Positions 1 through 7,405 of a DNA stretch of 64,000 bases are shown piece by piece. The DNA comes from Streptomyces sp. ITFR-16 (GTDB lineage Bacteria > Actinomycetota > Actinomycetes > Streptomycetales > Streptomycetaceae). A program made the translations under genes and the position numbers. Where the stretch lies: positions 1,364,001-1,428,000 of the forward strand of contig NZ_CP134609.1 of assembly GCF_031844705.1 (NCBI RefSeq). The letters run 5' to 3'. Numbering within the stretch: position 1 is the stretch's first letter; each line of letters begins with the position of its first letter. The notes under the pieces are model-generated. The model did not search any database, had not been told where the DNA came from, and saw only the letters and a program-made list of their open reading frames with translations.

Positions 1-1334
1 AGCACCGTGACTACCGCCTCGTCCTGTCCGCCGGACTGATCTCCCTCACCGGGGACTGGATCCTGCGCACGGGGCTCGCGTACCAGGTCTTCGCGCTGAC
101 CGGTTCCACGCTCGCCTCCGGCGGCATGCTGCTGGCGTCGTTCCTGCCGCAGGTGCTGCTCGGCTCACTGGCCGGCGCGCTGGTCGACCGGTGGGACCGG
201 CTCCGCACGATGATCGCCGCGAACGTGCTGCTGGCGGCCGGACTGCTGCCCCTGCTGCTGGTGGACGGGCCGGGCCGCATCTGGATCGTGTACACGGTGA
301 TGTTCTGGGAAGGCACCGTCCAGATCTTCTTCGAACCCGCCGAGAAGGCCCTGGTCCCCCTGCTGGTGGACCCCCGTCAGCTGATCACGGCCAACGCCCT
401 CAACGCCCAGAACGCGGACGTGGCGCGGCTGATCGGCGGCGCGGTCGGCGGAGCCACCGCCGCGTGGGGCGGCATCGGCGCGGTCACGCTGGTCAATGTG
501 GCGACCTTCGCCCTGTCGGCGTTCCTCCTGACCCGGGTGGCCGCCCGCCACGACAAGCAGGCACGCCCGTCCGCCGCGGTTCCCCGGCGCACCGTCACGG
601 GCCCCGTCCGCCGGCTGCGGGCCCTGGGCTCCGCCGCCCTCGGCCCCACCTGGCACCACCGGCCGCTGCGCGTCGTCCTCGGGTTCATCGTGATCACCGG
701 CATCGGACAGGGCATCATGAGCACGCTGTTCGCGCCGTTCGTGGTCGATGTGCTGCACGGCAGCGGCGCCGCCTACGGAACGGTCGTGTCCGCGCAGGCG
801 GTCGGCGGCATCGCGGGCGGCCTGGCGACGGCCGTGATCGGCGGACGCTTCCGCGCCGTCCGCCTCTGGATCTGCGGCGCGCTGCTGACGGGCGCGATCG
901 ATCTGGTCATCTTCTGCTACCCGCTGGTCCTCGACGGTGCCGGAGTCGGGCCCGCGATCGTCTGCGTGGTCCTGGTCGGCCTGCCCGCCTCGCTGATGTT
1001 CACCGGACTGATGACCGCCATCCAGGACGCGACGGACGACGCGGTGCGCGGGCGCGTCTTCGGCGTGCTGGGTGCGGCCGAGGCCGCCTCGATGCTCGCG
1101 GGCATCGCGATCGGCGCCACCTGCGCCGGGACGCTGGGCATCATCCCGCTCCTGACCGCACAGGGGTTCGGGCTGATCGCGGGCGGCTGCCTCGCCCTGG
1201 CCGGCACCCGCTGGGCGGCCGGACCGCCCGCCGCCTCGCCGGACCATCCCGGCCCCGCGCCGGACCCGGCCGACGCGGCCCCGGCCCAGCGAGCCGTGCC
1301 GGACTCCCCGGAACCGGCGGACCGGCCGGCCTGA
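1..1334 (+). CDS. MFS transporter, 5' end outside window
   Basis: The reading frame is already open at base 3 and runs to TGA at 1332-1334, so the true start lies upstream of the window. The visible protein begins HRDYRLVLSAGLISLTGDW, a typical first helix of a major facilitator superfamily drug or metabolite exporter, and continues through about ten hydrophobic segments. A charged loop lies near the middle and the C-terminal tail of about 45 residues is rich in Pro and Ala. A VDRWDR-type motif between helices 2 and 3 fits the MFS loop signature. The family normally exports small molecules by proton antiport in the cytoplasmic membrane. The substrate cannot be told from sequence. It converges on the next gene with about 58 bp between them. 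Confidence 0.85.
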   Translation, partial: HRDYRLVLSAGLISLTGDWILRTGLAYQVFALTGSTLASGGMLLASFLPQVLLGSLAGALVDRWDRLRTMIAANVLLAAGLLPLLLVDGPGRIWIVYTVMFWEGTVQIFFEPAEKALVPLLVDPRQLITANALNAQNADVARLIGGAVGGATAAWGGIGAVTLVNVATFALSAFLLTRVAARHDKQARPSAAVPRRTVTGPVRRLRALGSAALGPTWHHRPLRVVLGFIVITGIGQGIMSTLFAPFVVDVLHGSGAAYGTVVSAQAVGGIAGGLATAVIGGRFRAVRLWICGALLTGAIDLVIFCYPLVLDGAGVGPAIVCVVLVGLPASLMFTGLMTAIQDATDDAVRGRVFGVLGAAEAASMLAGIAIGATCAGTLGIIPLLTAQGFGLIAGGCLALAGTRWAAGPPAASPDHPGPAPDPADAAPAQRAVPDSPEPADRPA

Positions 1335-1392
1335 CGCGGACCCGGCGGACCGGCCGGACTCACGCGGACCCGATCGCCGGGGCCCGTACACG

Positions 1393-2055
1393 TCAGCCGG
1401 CCTCGCCCTCGTCGCCGCCTCCCGCGCGCAGGCGGGCTGTGGTGTCGCTGACGGAGTCGACGCGGGCCGCGAGGTCGGGGTGGCCGGCCTCCAGATGGAC
1501 GCGGGTGTCCGCGAGCCGTCCGACGAGACCGGACGCGTCGTCGTCGGCCAGCGCCTCGGCCAGCCGGGCCACGGGGGTGTCGGCCTGGACGGGGAGGTCG
1601 GTGAGTGCGGTGATCTGCCCGGCCAGCTGGCGCAGGACCGCGGCATTGGTCCGGGCCCAGGCCGTGACGCTGCGGTCGGCGGCACGGCGGCTGCGGGTGG
1701 CCTGGACGCGCTGCTCGCCGGTGGTGCCGGGCGACCCCGGGCGTACGCGCAGATAGCGCCGCTCGGCGGCCTGGCGGCTGGCGACGCCCAGGGGGTGGGC
1801 CAGATCCGCCCAGCTGGAACCGGCGGCCCGGGCCGCCTCGATCAGTCCGGGCTCCCAGGCAGCGAGCTGGTCGCGCAGCTCACGCAGCAGCAGGAGCGCT
1901 GCCAGGGCCTGGTCCGCGCCGGCCTCCTGCCCGTCCTCGGGGAGGGGGCCGCTCTGCGGGGTCCGGGCGGTGCGGACGGCTTCGTCGATCGCGTTCAGCG
2001 CCGCCGCCGCGGCGAAGAACGACGTGGGGTCGCGGGGAGTGGGGGAAGCGTTCAT
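1393..2055 (-). CDS. rheA: RheA-type repressor of hsp18
   Basis: The 220-residue protein is divergent from a small heat-shock gene, the arrangement known for rheA (orfY) and hsp18 in Streptomyces albus. RheA is a thermosensing autoregulated repressor that releases the hsp18 promoter on heating. The protein is helical and lacks a classical catalytic motif. It has a segment ([21 protein letters not shown], spread over about residues 72-95) that can form a helix-turn-helix. ATG at 2055 is chosen because GAGG lies six bases upstream; a GTG at 2079 sits inside the operator and is less likely. The identification rests on gene order and on the operator sequence, not on an alignment. Confidence 0.72.
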   Translation of the reverse strand: MNASPTPRDPTSFFAAAAALNAIDEAVRTARTPQSGPLPEDGQEAGADQALAALLLLRELRDQLAAWEPGLIEAARAAGSSWADLAHPLGVASRQAAERRYLRVRPGSPGTTGEQRVQATRSRRAADRSVTAWARTNAAVLRQLAGQITALTDLPVQADTPVARLAEALADDDASGLVGRLADTRVHLEAGHPDLAARVDSVSDTTARLRAGGGDEGEAG

Positions 2056-2072
2056 GGAGATCCTCACCGGGG

Positions 2073-2127
2073 GTGTCACCGTTTGGACGACACCTGGGTT
2101 GTCATCGTTTGGATGACATGTTACAAC
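2073..2127. promoter_or_regulatory. RheA operator pair and hsp18 promoter
   Basis: A perfect inverted repeat TGTCATC-N5-GATGACA lies at 2100-2118. This is the form I recall for the RheA-binding site at hsp18. A second, looser copy (GTGTC-N11-GACAC) lies at 2073-2093, closer to rheA. A possible hsp18 promoter overlaps the perfect site: TTGTCA at 2099-2104, 17 bp, then TACAAC at 2122-2127. Repressor bound at 2100-2118 would cover the spacer between the two boxes. Confidence 0.75.
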
Positions 2128-2183
2128 GGTGTCAGACGAAGCGCATTGGCAGTTCCTGCCAGACCTGTGGAGGTGTATTCGCG

Positions 2184-2618
2184 ATGTTGATGCGCACCGA
2201 CCCGTTCCGCGAACTCGACCGGCTCGCCCAGCAGCTGACAGGTGTGACCGGCACCTGGTCCAGGCCCTCGGCCATGCCGATGGACGCCTACAGGGAGGGC
2301 GAGGAGTATGTGATCGCCCTCGACCTGCCCGGCGTGGCGAAGGACGCGATCGATATCGACGTCGAGCGGAACATGCTCACCGTCAAGGCCGAGCGCCGCC
2401 CGGCAGCGAAGGCCGACGACGCCCAGATGGAGCTCTCCGAGCGGCCCCTCGGTGTCTTCTCCCGCCAGCTGGTCCTGGCCGACACCCTCGACACCGAGCG
2501 CATCACGGCCGACTACGAGGCGGGCGTGCTGACGCTGCGCATCCCGATCGCCGAGCGCGCCAAGCCGCGCAAGATCGCCATCGGCGGGGAGTCCGCGCAC
2601 CGGCAGATCCGCGGCTGA
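2184..2618 (+). CDS. hsp18: Small heat-shock protein Hsp18 (Hsp20 family)
   Basis: This 144-residue alpha-crystallin/Hsp20 chaperone binds unfolding proteins in the cytoplasm without ATP. The N terminus [17 protein letters not shown] is typical of actinobacterial Hsp18. The alpha-crystallin domain covers about residues 35-135, including VIALDLPGV and the C-terminal GVLTLRIP strand, followed by the ERAKPRKI tail with an I-x-I-like dimer motif. ATG at 2184 is preceded by GTGGAGG with a 10-base gap. It is heat-induced in related strains and carries a RheA-type operator upstream. Confidence 0.93.
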   Translation: MLMRTDPFRELDRLAQQLTGVTGTWSRPSAMPMDAYREGEEYVIALDLPGVAKDAIDIDVERNMLTVKAERRPAAKADDAQMELSERPLGVFSRQLVLADTLDTERITADYEAGVLTLRIPIAERAKPRKIAIGGESAHRQIRG

Positions 2619-2757
2619 GCACTCCCGCACTGCCGCGCACACGGCCCCGGCACCGCCGTGCGCGCGGCAGCGCGGCCCGCACATCGAGAAAGCCCGGCCG
2701 ATGGACCCGGCCGAGTCCAGGACGAGAACCCCAGGATGAGAAAGGCACCCTGCTCCC

Positions 2758-3192
2758 ATGCACTCGCTGCGTGAACCTGCCGCGGCCCGGCCCGGCATGA
2801 CGTTTCACCAGATGCTCGAAAGAATCCGGTACGAAGGCGCGTACCCCACCCGGGAGCGGGCGGAGGACGTCACCCGTACCGTGCTGGAGGCCCTGGGCCG
2901 TCAGCTGACGGGCGACGAACGCGTCGACCTCGCCGCCCGCCTGCCCGTCGAGGCCGCGCGGATCCTCACCGGGCAGATCCCGGACCCCCGGCCGCTCACC
3001 GGCTGGGGTTTCGTCAAGGACCTGGCGGGCCGTACGGGCGGCACACCCGCCACCGCCCGCTGGGACACCGGGGCCGTGCTCGCCGCCGTCGGACTCCTGG
3101 CGGGACCCGGACTGCTGGACCGCATCCTCGCCCAGCTCCCGCCCGGTTACGCCCTGCTGTTCGGCCGCGCGGAACTCGTCCAGGCCGCGTGA
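2758..3192 (+). CDS. DUF2267 domain protein
   Basis: This is a small helical protein of 144 residues, or 131 if the internal ATG at 2797 (MTFHQMLERIRYEG) is used. It matches the DUF2267 pattern: F-x-x-M-L near the N terminus, then R-A-x-x-V-T-R-T-V-L-E-A-L, LTGDERVDLAARLP, and a second half-repeat ending in a LPPGYALLFG-like stretch. The biochemical role of the family is unknown; members often sit beside Hsp20 and stress genes, as here, 140 bp after hsp18. GAAAGG lies upstream of the first ATG. Confidence 0.8.
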   Translation: MHSLREPAAARPGMTFHQMLERIRYEGAYPTRERAEDVTRTVLEALGRQLTGDERVDLAARLPVEAARILTGQIPDPRPLTGWGFVKDLAGRTGGTPATARWDTGAVLAAVGLLAGPGLLDRILAQLPPGYALLFGRAELVQAA

Positions 3193-3226
3193 CGGCACGA
3201 CCGGTCCGCGCCGCCGGTCCGCGCGC

Positions 3227-3583
3227 TCAGGCGTCCGCAGTGTCGCGCGGCCCGGCGGCGCGGTGTTCCTCGTTGAGGCGCCGCGCCTCCTCGAGCTGGT
3301 CCTCCAGGATGACGATGCGGCAGGCGGCGCCGACCGGGGTGCCCTGGTCGACGAGTTCCCGGGCGCGGGCGGCGATCTTCAGCTGGTAGCGCGAGTAGCG
3401 GCGGTGGCCGCCCTCCGAGCGCAGAGGGGTGATGAGGCGGGCTTCGCCGATGGCCCGCAGGAAGGCCGGCGTGGTGCCGAGTATCTCGGCGGCCCGGCCC
3501 ATGGTGTAGGCGGGGTAGTCGTCGTCGTCGAGACGGTCCAGTGAATTCTCTGCCGAGTTCCTTGCCGGGTTCTCTGCGGTCAT
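3227..3583 (-). CDS. Short MerR-type HTH regulator
   Basis: The 118-residue protein has one MerR-type winged HTH at about residues 22-90: YTMGRAAEILGTTPAFLRA, then the wing GGHRRYS, followed by a helix that could dimerise (ILEDQLEEARRLNEEHR). It lacks the long effector domain of larger MerR proteins, so it resembles the short stress-linked MerR proteins found beside hsp18/DUF2267 genes. The start at 3583 is set by GGAGGT four bases upstream; the frame stays open further upstream but that part has no MerR similarity. A very strong hairpin lies 36 bases upstream of the start. Confidence 0.82.
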   Translation of the reverse strand: MTAENPARNSAENSLDRLDDDDYPAYTMGRAAEILGTTPAFLRAIGEARLITPLRSEGGHRRYSRYQLKIAARARELVDQGTPVGAACRIVILEDQLEEARRLNEEHRAAGPRDTADA

Positions 3584-3618
3584 TCGCACCTCCGTTGTCC
3601 GTGTCGGGAACGCATCGA

Positions 3619-3650
3619 GGGGCCCTGGTGCCGTTTGGCACCAGGGCCCC
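3619..3650. promoter_or_regulatory. Perfect 14-bp hairpin in MerR gene leader
   Basis: GGGGCCCTGGTGCC and its exact reverse complement flank a 4-base loop (GTTT). It lies just upstream of the MerR-type gene read on the minus strand, between any promoter and the ribosome binding site. It could be an operator, an attenuator, or a terminator for transcription arriving from the plus strand. There is no U tract on either side. Confidence 0.7.
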
Positions 3651-4038
3651 GAGGGACGTGAACACCATCTGCCGGCTACTGCGACGCCGGGCTTCTGTTT
3701 CCGCACGCTCTCCCGGAAGAGAGCGATGCGCGTAGGGATCGCGTATGCGTGACCGTGGGACCACCTTCCGTTCCGGGGCCTGCGGTACCCGGGCCGGCTA
3801 CGTCCTCGCCCCGGGCGATCCTGATGGTGTCTGCCTCCTTCTGTGCCGCATTCCTTGGGTACGGACACGACACTAGAACCCGGGACTGCGGATGTCTACC
3901 TTCGCCGTGACAGATTTTCTGCGTGTCGCGCTGCCGGTGTTCTGCTGTCCCGGCACAGGGGGATCTCAGGAGGACATCGCCGCACGGTCGGACTCGCTGC
4001 GCAGGACACAGAATTCATTGCCCCCCGGGGTCACCCAA
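3651..4038. other. Intergenic, no gene seen
   Basis: No convincing coding sequence was found between the MerR-type leader and the left end of the IS remnant. The stretch presumably holds the promoter of the MerR-type gene, read leftward, but no box pair is clear enough to mark. Base composition is somewhat less GC-rich than the neighbours toward the right end. Confidence 0.5.
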
Positions 4039-4931
4039 CACTGATCTGTTTCCAACTTGTCGGCGGTGTAAGTCAGTCGGGCGGTTCCACAACGCGATGA
4101 AGCTCCTGGTAGGAGGTGTCACGGCCAAGATCCACCGTGCCCCACCAGGAGCTGCGCGTGCTTATCTACCCGTCGTCGATAGATCTGTCCAGCCGCACCC
4201 TGCGCTACCTGAGCGCCCGGCTGCATGCCCGGCGGCGGGAGATCGGGACGCGCTGGCGGCGTCTGCCCGCAGGCCGACAGGCCTTGCTCGCCTTGGCCCA
4301 CCTGCGGTGCGGCGATACCTATGCCCAGCTCGCGCCGCCGGGTTCCGCATCGGCATCAGGACGGTCTGTCGCTACATGCGCGAGTTCATCGACGTCCTGG
4401 CTGTTCTAGCCCCGCCCCTGACCGAGGCGATGAAGACCATCCGGACCAAGGCGTTCGTGACCCTCGACGACGCCCTCCTCCAATCGACCGGATAGCCGCC
4501 GACACCCCGTACTACTCCGGGAAACACAAGCGCCACGGCATGAACGTCCAGGTTCTCACCGATCCGTTCGGCGGCTGCTGTGCGCGTTCCCCGCCCTGCC
4601 CTGGTCCGTTCACGACCTGACCGCCGCACGGACCCAAGGGATCATCGACGCGCTCGTTGGGACCGAGCTGAAGTGCTGGGCGTCCAAGGCGTACCAGGAA
4701 GCCGGCCGTCCCGTCCGCGTCCTGTTCCGAAGCCGCAGGCTCAAGCGGTGGAAGCGCCGACACAACAGCGGTCACGCCAAGATCCGCTGCCTGGTCGAGC
4801 AAGCCATCGCGGTCTGGAAGAGCTGGCGACTCCTATGGAAGCTCCGCTGCGGCACCAACCGCATCACCGCGATCGTTCAAGCCATAATCGTCCTCCATCA
4901 CACGTCAGCATGAGGTGGGAAAAGCTCAGTG
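4039..4931 (+). mobile_element. Degenerate IS5-family insertion sequence
   Basis: About 0.9 kb is bounded by imperfect inverted repeats: the left end begins CACTGATCTGTTTCC at 4039 and the right end, read on the minus strand from 4931, begins CACTGAGCTTTTCCC. About 15 of 21 positions agree. It contains a broken DDE transposase. No clear target duplication is seen, which fits an old, decayed copy. It marks the left side of an accessory segment that also carries the lasso-peptide genes. Confidence 0.72.
4158..4913 (+). pseudogene. IS5-type DDE transposase, frameshifted
   Basis: Transposase homology moves through all three frames. It starts in one frame (LIYPSSIDLSSRTLRYLS, the N-terminal HTH part), moves near 4335 to a second (GFRIGIRTVCRYMREFID, then AFVTLDD), near 4480 to a third (IDRIAADTPYYSGKHKRHG), and near 4575 returns to the first (HDLTAARTQGIIDAL, then CWASKAYQ). 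It ends at TGA 4911-4913 after AIIVLHH. At least three indels are needed, so it cannot make a full transposase. The SGKHKRHG and HDLTAAR motifs are typical of the IS5/IS112-like group with a DDE_Tnp_4 domain. Confidence 0.85.
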
Positions 4932-5245
4932 GGACGAGCCGTGGACAGCGTGCGTCCACGGGCAGCACGAGCCCGCCCCGACCATGCTCCTGGCCGCGTG
5001 ATGGCGGCGCGCGCGTTCGTCCTCGGGCTCGAGGACAGGGGCAAGGCGTGGGCCGAGACGCAGCAATTCGCGGCGGTGCTCGTCCGGCACAAGATCACCG
5101 GTCAGTGCGGGGTCAGCGTGCACAAGATCCCAGGACGCCGTGGGGCGTGGGGTCTGTCTGACCGACCGGACGCCCGAGCTGGGGTCGCCCTCGCTGCTCG
5201 TGATCTGGGTGTTCCGCGAATTCGGACTCGCCGCGTAACACGAGT
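4932..5245. other. Intergenic, no gene recognised
   Basis: Between the IS remnant and the terminator of the DUF397 gene there is no coding region I can support. Short open frames exist on both strands (for example 4926-5123 minus), but they match no family I know and lack good ribosome binding sites. It may be leftover sequence from the insertion event. Confidence 0.4.
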
Positions 5246-5286
5246 GAGCCCCGCCGCTCCGAGGGGGGGGTGGAGTGGCGGGGCTC
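5246..5286 (-). terminator. Hairpin terminator after DUF397 gene
   Basis: A 15-bp stem with one mismatch, GAGCCCCGCCGCTCC against GGAGTGGCGGGGCTC, and an 11-base G-rich loop lies 33 bases after the end of the DUF397 gene. There is no T run, as is usual in Streptomyces. Confidence 0.75.
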
Positions 5287-5318
5287 GTTCTTCGCAGCCT
5301 CGGACGGGCCGTGGTGCG

Positions 5319-5525
5319 TCAGCCGTGCTCGCGGGCGAACGCGACCAACCCCGCCCACTGATCGGCTGTGAGGGTGAGGTGGGGGCCCTCGGGGTCCTTG
5401 CTGTCCCGGACGAGATAGTCACCCGTGGCGCGAGCCCACTTAGGGGCGTGCTGCACGCATTCACCGCCGTTGCTCTGGCTGCGTTGGGGAGAGGTCCAGT
5501 CGGGGCCTGCGGGTCGGTCGGTCAT
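5319..5525 (-). CDS. DUF397 domain protein
   Basis: This 68-residue protein carries the DUF397 signature: N-terminal DWTSPQRSQSNGGECVQHAP, then YLVRDSKDPEGPHLTLTADQW and a terminal AFAREH. DUF397 proteins are small partners of Scr1-type HTH regulators in Streptomyces and may act with them as toxin/antitoxin-like or developmental switches; their exact activity is unclear. Its start overlaps the stop of the upstream regulator gene (ATGA), so the two are translated together. Confidence 0.92.
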   Translation of the reverse strand: MTDRPAGPDWTSPQRSQSNGGECVQHAPKWARATGDYLVRDSKDPEGPHLTLTADQWAGLVAFAREHG

Positions 5526-6352
5526 GAATAACAGTCCTTAATGACTTTGTTGATCAGCTCGGCCGTCTCGTCCGGCGGTGCCGCCATGGCCTTGAGCAGA
5601 TCATAGGCATCTTGGGCCTCGCCTACGTCGTTTGGTTCGGCGAGCACGTACCCGCGAGGGAAGCCGTCCACGTGCACCACGTCACCGCCTTCATTGAACG
5701 ACAGGATGCCGAACGGGCTGACGACAAGATTGTTGGTCTTGCCTGCGGGGACGATCTGCACTCGGTGGCGGGGGACCTCTGACAGCTCGCGCAGCCGCCC
5801 AAGCTGTTCACGCATGAGGGCCGCGTCTCCTACGGGATTCCGCAGCACCGCTTCGTTCAGCACCAACCACAAGCGCGCGGGGCTGTCCTCGCGGGTCAGT
5901 ATTCGTTGCCGTTCGAGCCGGACCGTCACCAGGTCTTCGAGGTTCGTCGGACGACCGGTGCGCAAGACCGCCTCGGCGTAGGCGCGTGTCTGCACCAGCC
6001 CCGGTAGAAGGGTGGGATGGAACATCCGTACCGCGGTGGCCTTTTGCTCAAGGGCCACGTACGGCCGGAACCACGGCGGGTAGGCGTACCGGATGACGAG
6101 CGGCAGCAGACGAACAAACCTCCCGTTGGCGTGCGGAAACTCCCTGTCGCAGGCTTCCGCGAACTCCAATTGGGGTACGCGGTCCCCGTTCTCGATCTTG
6201 GCGACCAACGAGTCACCGCAGTTGGCAGCCTTGCCCAACTTGGCTCGCGACATGCCAAGTAGCTCACGCTCCAGCCGTACCTCATTCCCGAAGTGCTTGA
6301 GGGGTGACGCACTCGGGTCTGACGCGGGGTCTTCCACGGTTTCCACAGTCAT
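5522..6352 (-). CDS. Scr1-type HTH regulator (HTH_31 + DUF5753)
   Basis: The 276-residue protein has an N-terminal XRE-like HTH at about residues 18-75 (FGNEVRLERELLGMSRAKLGKAANC, split here from SLVAKIENGDRVPQ) and a C-terminal DUF5753 ligand or partner domain (PGLVQTRAYAEAVLR, then RLERQRIL and WLVLNEAVLRNPVG). These proteins are abundant in Streptomyces, pair with DUF397 proteins, and some affect development or antibiotic production. It is divergent from the small gene at 6482, so the 129-bp gap should hold both promoters. It may regulate the neighbouring lasso-type genes, but that is only inferred from position. Confidence 0.9.
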   Translation of the reverse strand: MTVETVEDPASDPSASPLKHFGNEVRLERELLGMSRAKLGKAANCGDSLVAKIENGDRVPQLEFAEACDREFPHANGRFVRLLPLVIRYAYPPWFRPYVALEQKATAVRMFHPTLLPGLVQTRAYAEAVLRTGRPTNLEDLVTVRLERQRILTREDSPARLWLVLNEAVLRNPVGDAALMREQLGRLRELSEVPRHRVQIVPAGKTNNLVVSPFGILSFNEGGDVVHVDGFPRGYVLAEPNDVGEAQDAYDLLKAMAAPPDETAELINKVIKDCYS

Positions 6353-6481
6353 ACGAACACCACCAGGATTCCTGGACAGTTGGCGTTGTCCAAGCTGCCC
6401 ACCTGTTGAGCGTACCGCCGGGGCGTCACTCTAGGTGTTGTACCGCTTGCAACTCCGAACCCCCGGAACCGAGGTACCCCG

Positions 6482-6805
6482 ATGCCCGAGGCCATGACGA
6501 GCGCCAGGACGGCCGACGAACCCGAGCTCGAGCCGGTGGCACACCCTGAGTGCCGCATCTGCACCGCCGCTCACCGTGGCCGCTCGGCCTCGCGCATCCA
6601 CGGCAGCGACGGCGGGGTCCAGCACTACACCGCGATCATCGCGGCGCACCTCCACTGCAACGACCAGGCCGACGCCGAGCACCAGGGGCAGGGCGACGAC
6701 CAGGCCGACACGGGCGAGGACTCCCCGCTGTTGACCACCCTTCGGGAGCGCGTCAGCGAGGGAAACGGACTGCGCCGAGGCTTCCGAGACCGGACCGGCC
6801 CATGA
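6482..6805 (+). CDS. Hypothetical small acidic protein
   Basis: This 107-residue protein is not assigned to a known family. Its N-terminal half has HPECRICTAAHRG, a Cys/His cluster that could bind metal, and HYTAIIAAHLHCN. The C-terminal half is polar and acidic (DQADAEHQGQGDDQADTGED). GAGG lies 10 bases upstream of ATG. Its stop overlaps the start of the next gene by four bases. Small genes like this often accompany Scr1/DUF397 loci in Streptomyces. No function is assigned. Confidence 0.6.
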   Translation: MPEAMTSARTADEPELEPVAHPECRICTAAHRGRSASRIHGSDGGVQHYTAIIAAHLHCNDQADAEHQGQGDDQADTGEDSPLLTTLRERVSEGNGLRRGFRDRTGP

Positions 6806-7164
6806 GTATCACCCTGCCGTCCGGCATCCTGCATCCCGACGTGGCGGGCACGCCCGAGCCGACGAGTACCGACGACGGGAACCGCTGGACGTACGGCCCG
6901 TGCTGGGGCTGGTGCGACCAGAAACATGCGCGGGTGCTGTGGCTCGGCGTCGCGCAGACGACGGGCCACGTGGTCGCTGACCTGTACTACTGCGGCCCGT
7001 GCATCACCCGCCTTCACCACCGGATCGCCGAGCACGCGCGGGGCCGTTTCCGGAGCCGAGGGGCTGCCACGACGTACGGGCCCCCGACACAAGGCACCGC
7101 GCACACGCCTGTTCCGGTAGCCCCACAAGCCCCCGTCCCGGTCGTGCTCACAGCCCCCGGATGA
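6802..7164 (+). CDS. Hypothetical Cys/His-rich small protein
   Basis: A 120-residue protein that starts in an ATGA overlap with the preceding gene. It has GPCWGWCDQKHARVLW and YYCGPCITRLHHRIAEH, giving two CxxC-like pairs and nearby His residues that could form a zinc site. The last 30 residues are low-complexity Pro/Thr/Val. No family is recognised. It precedes the lasso-type precursor by about 100 bp and may share a transcript with the cluster. Confidence 0.6.
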   Translation: MSITLPSGILHPDVAGTPEPTSTDDGNRWTYGPCWGWCDQKHARVLWLGVAQTTGHVVADLYYCGPCITRLHHRIAEHARGRFRSRGAATTYGPPTQGTAHTPVPVAPQAPVPVVLTAPG

Positions 7165-7262
7165 CCAGGACGGGCCTGCCTCCCCCTGCCCACAAAGGGT
7201 GGGCGCTCCCACCCGGCAAGGGGTTGCCCTGTTCCGACTCACATCGAAAGGAGGACTCAGAC

Positions 7263-7405
7263 ATGACTCAGGAACACCCTGCGGACACGGCGAAGGACGC
7301 TGACGCCCTCGCCGTTCCTTCGGTCATCGTTCTGGGCGACGCTGCCAAGCTGACGCGCGGTAGCGACTCGACAGCACCGAGTCGAAGCAGAGCCCGTACG
7401 ACTGA
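7263..7405 (+). pseudogene. Lasso-peptide precursor, frameshifted core
   Basis: ATG at 7263 follows AAGGAGG. The leader ends VPSVIVLGDAAKLTR and fits the actinobacterial lasso pattern P-x-L/V-x3-G-x5-T, with Thr two residues before the core. In the start frame the core would be GSDSTAPSRSR and runs on without stop into the cyclase; it has no Asp/Glu at position 7-9. Moving one base back after codon 4 of the core gives GSDSDSTESKQSPYD and a stop at 7403-7405: 15 residues with Glu8 (ring closure) and Lys10. As I recall, albusnodin has Glu/Asp at 8-9 and an acetylated Lys10. A single lost base near 7362-7372 is the simplest explanation. Confidence 0.72.

Noticed and set aside
165..1685. Long minus-strand open frame opposite the MFS gene
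   Set aside because: Composition is Arg/Gly-rich with no family signal; the plus strand has a clear transporter and the minus-strand gene at 1393-2055 is in another frame.
7263..7405. Programmed -1 frameshift in the lasso precursor
   Set aside because: No slippery heptamer or downstream pseudoknot was seen, and the cyclase is also broken, so mutation is more likely.
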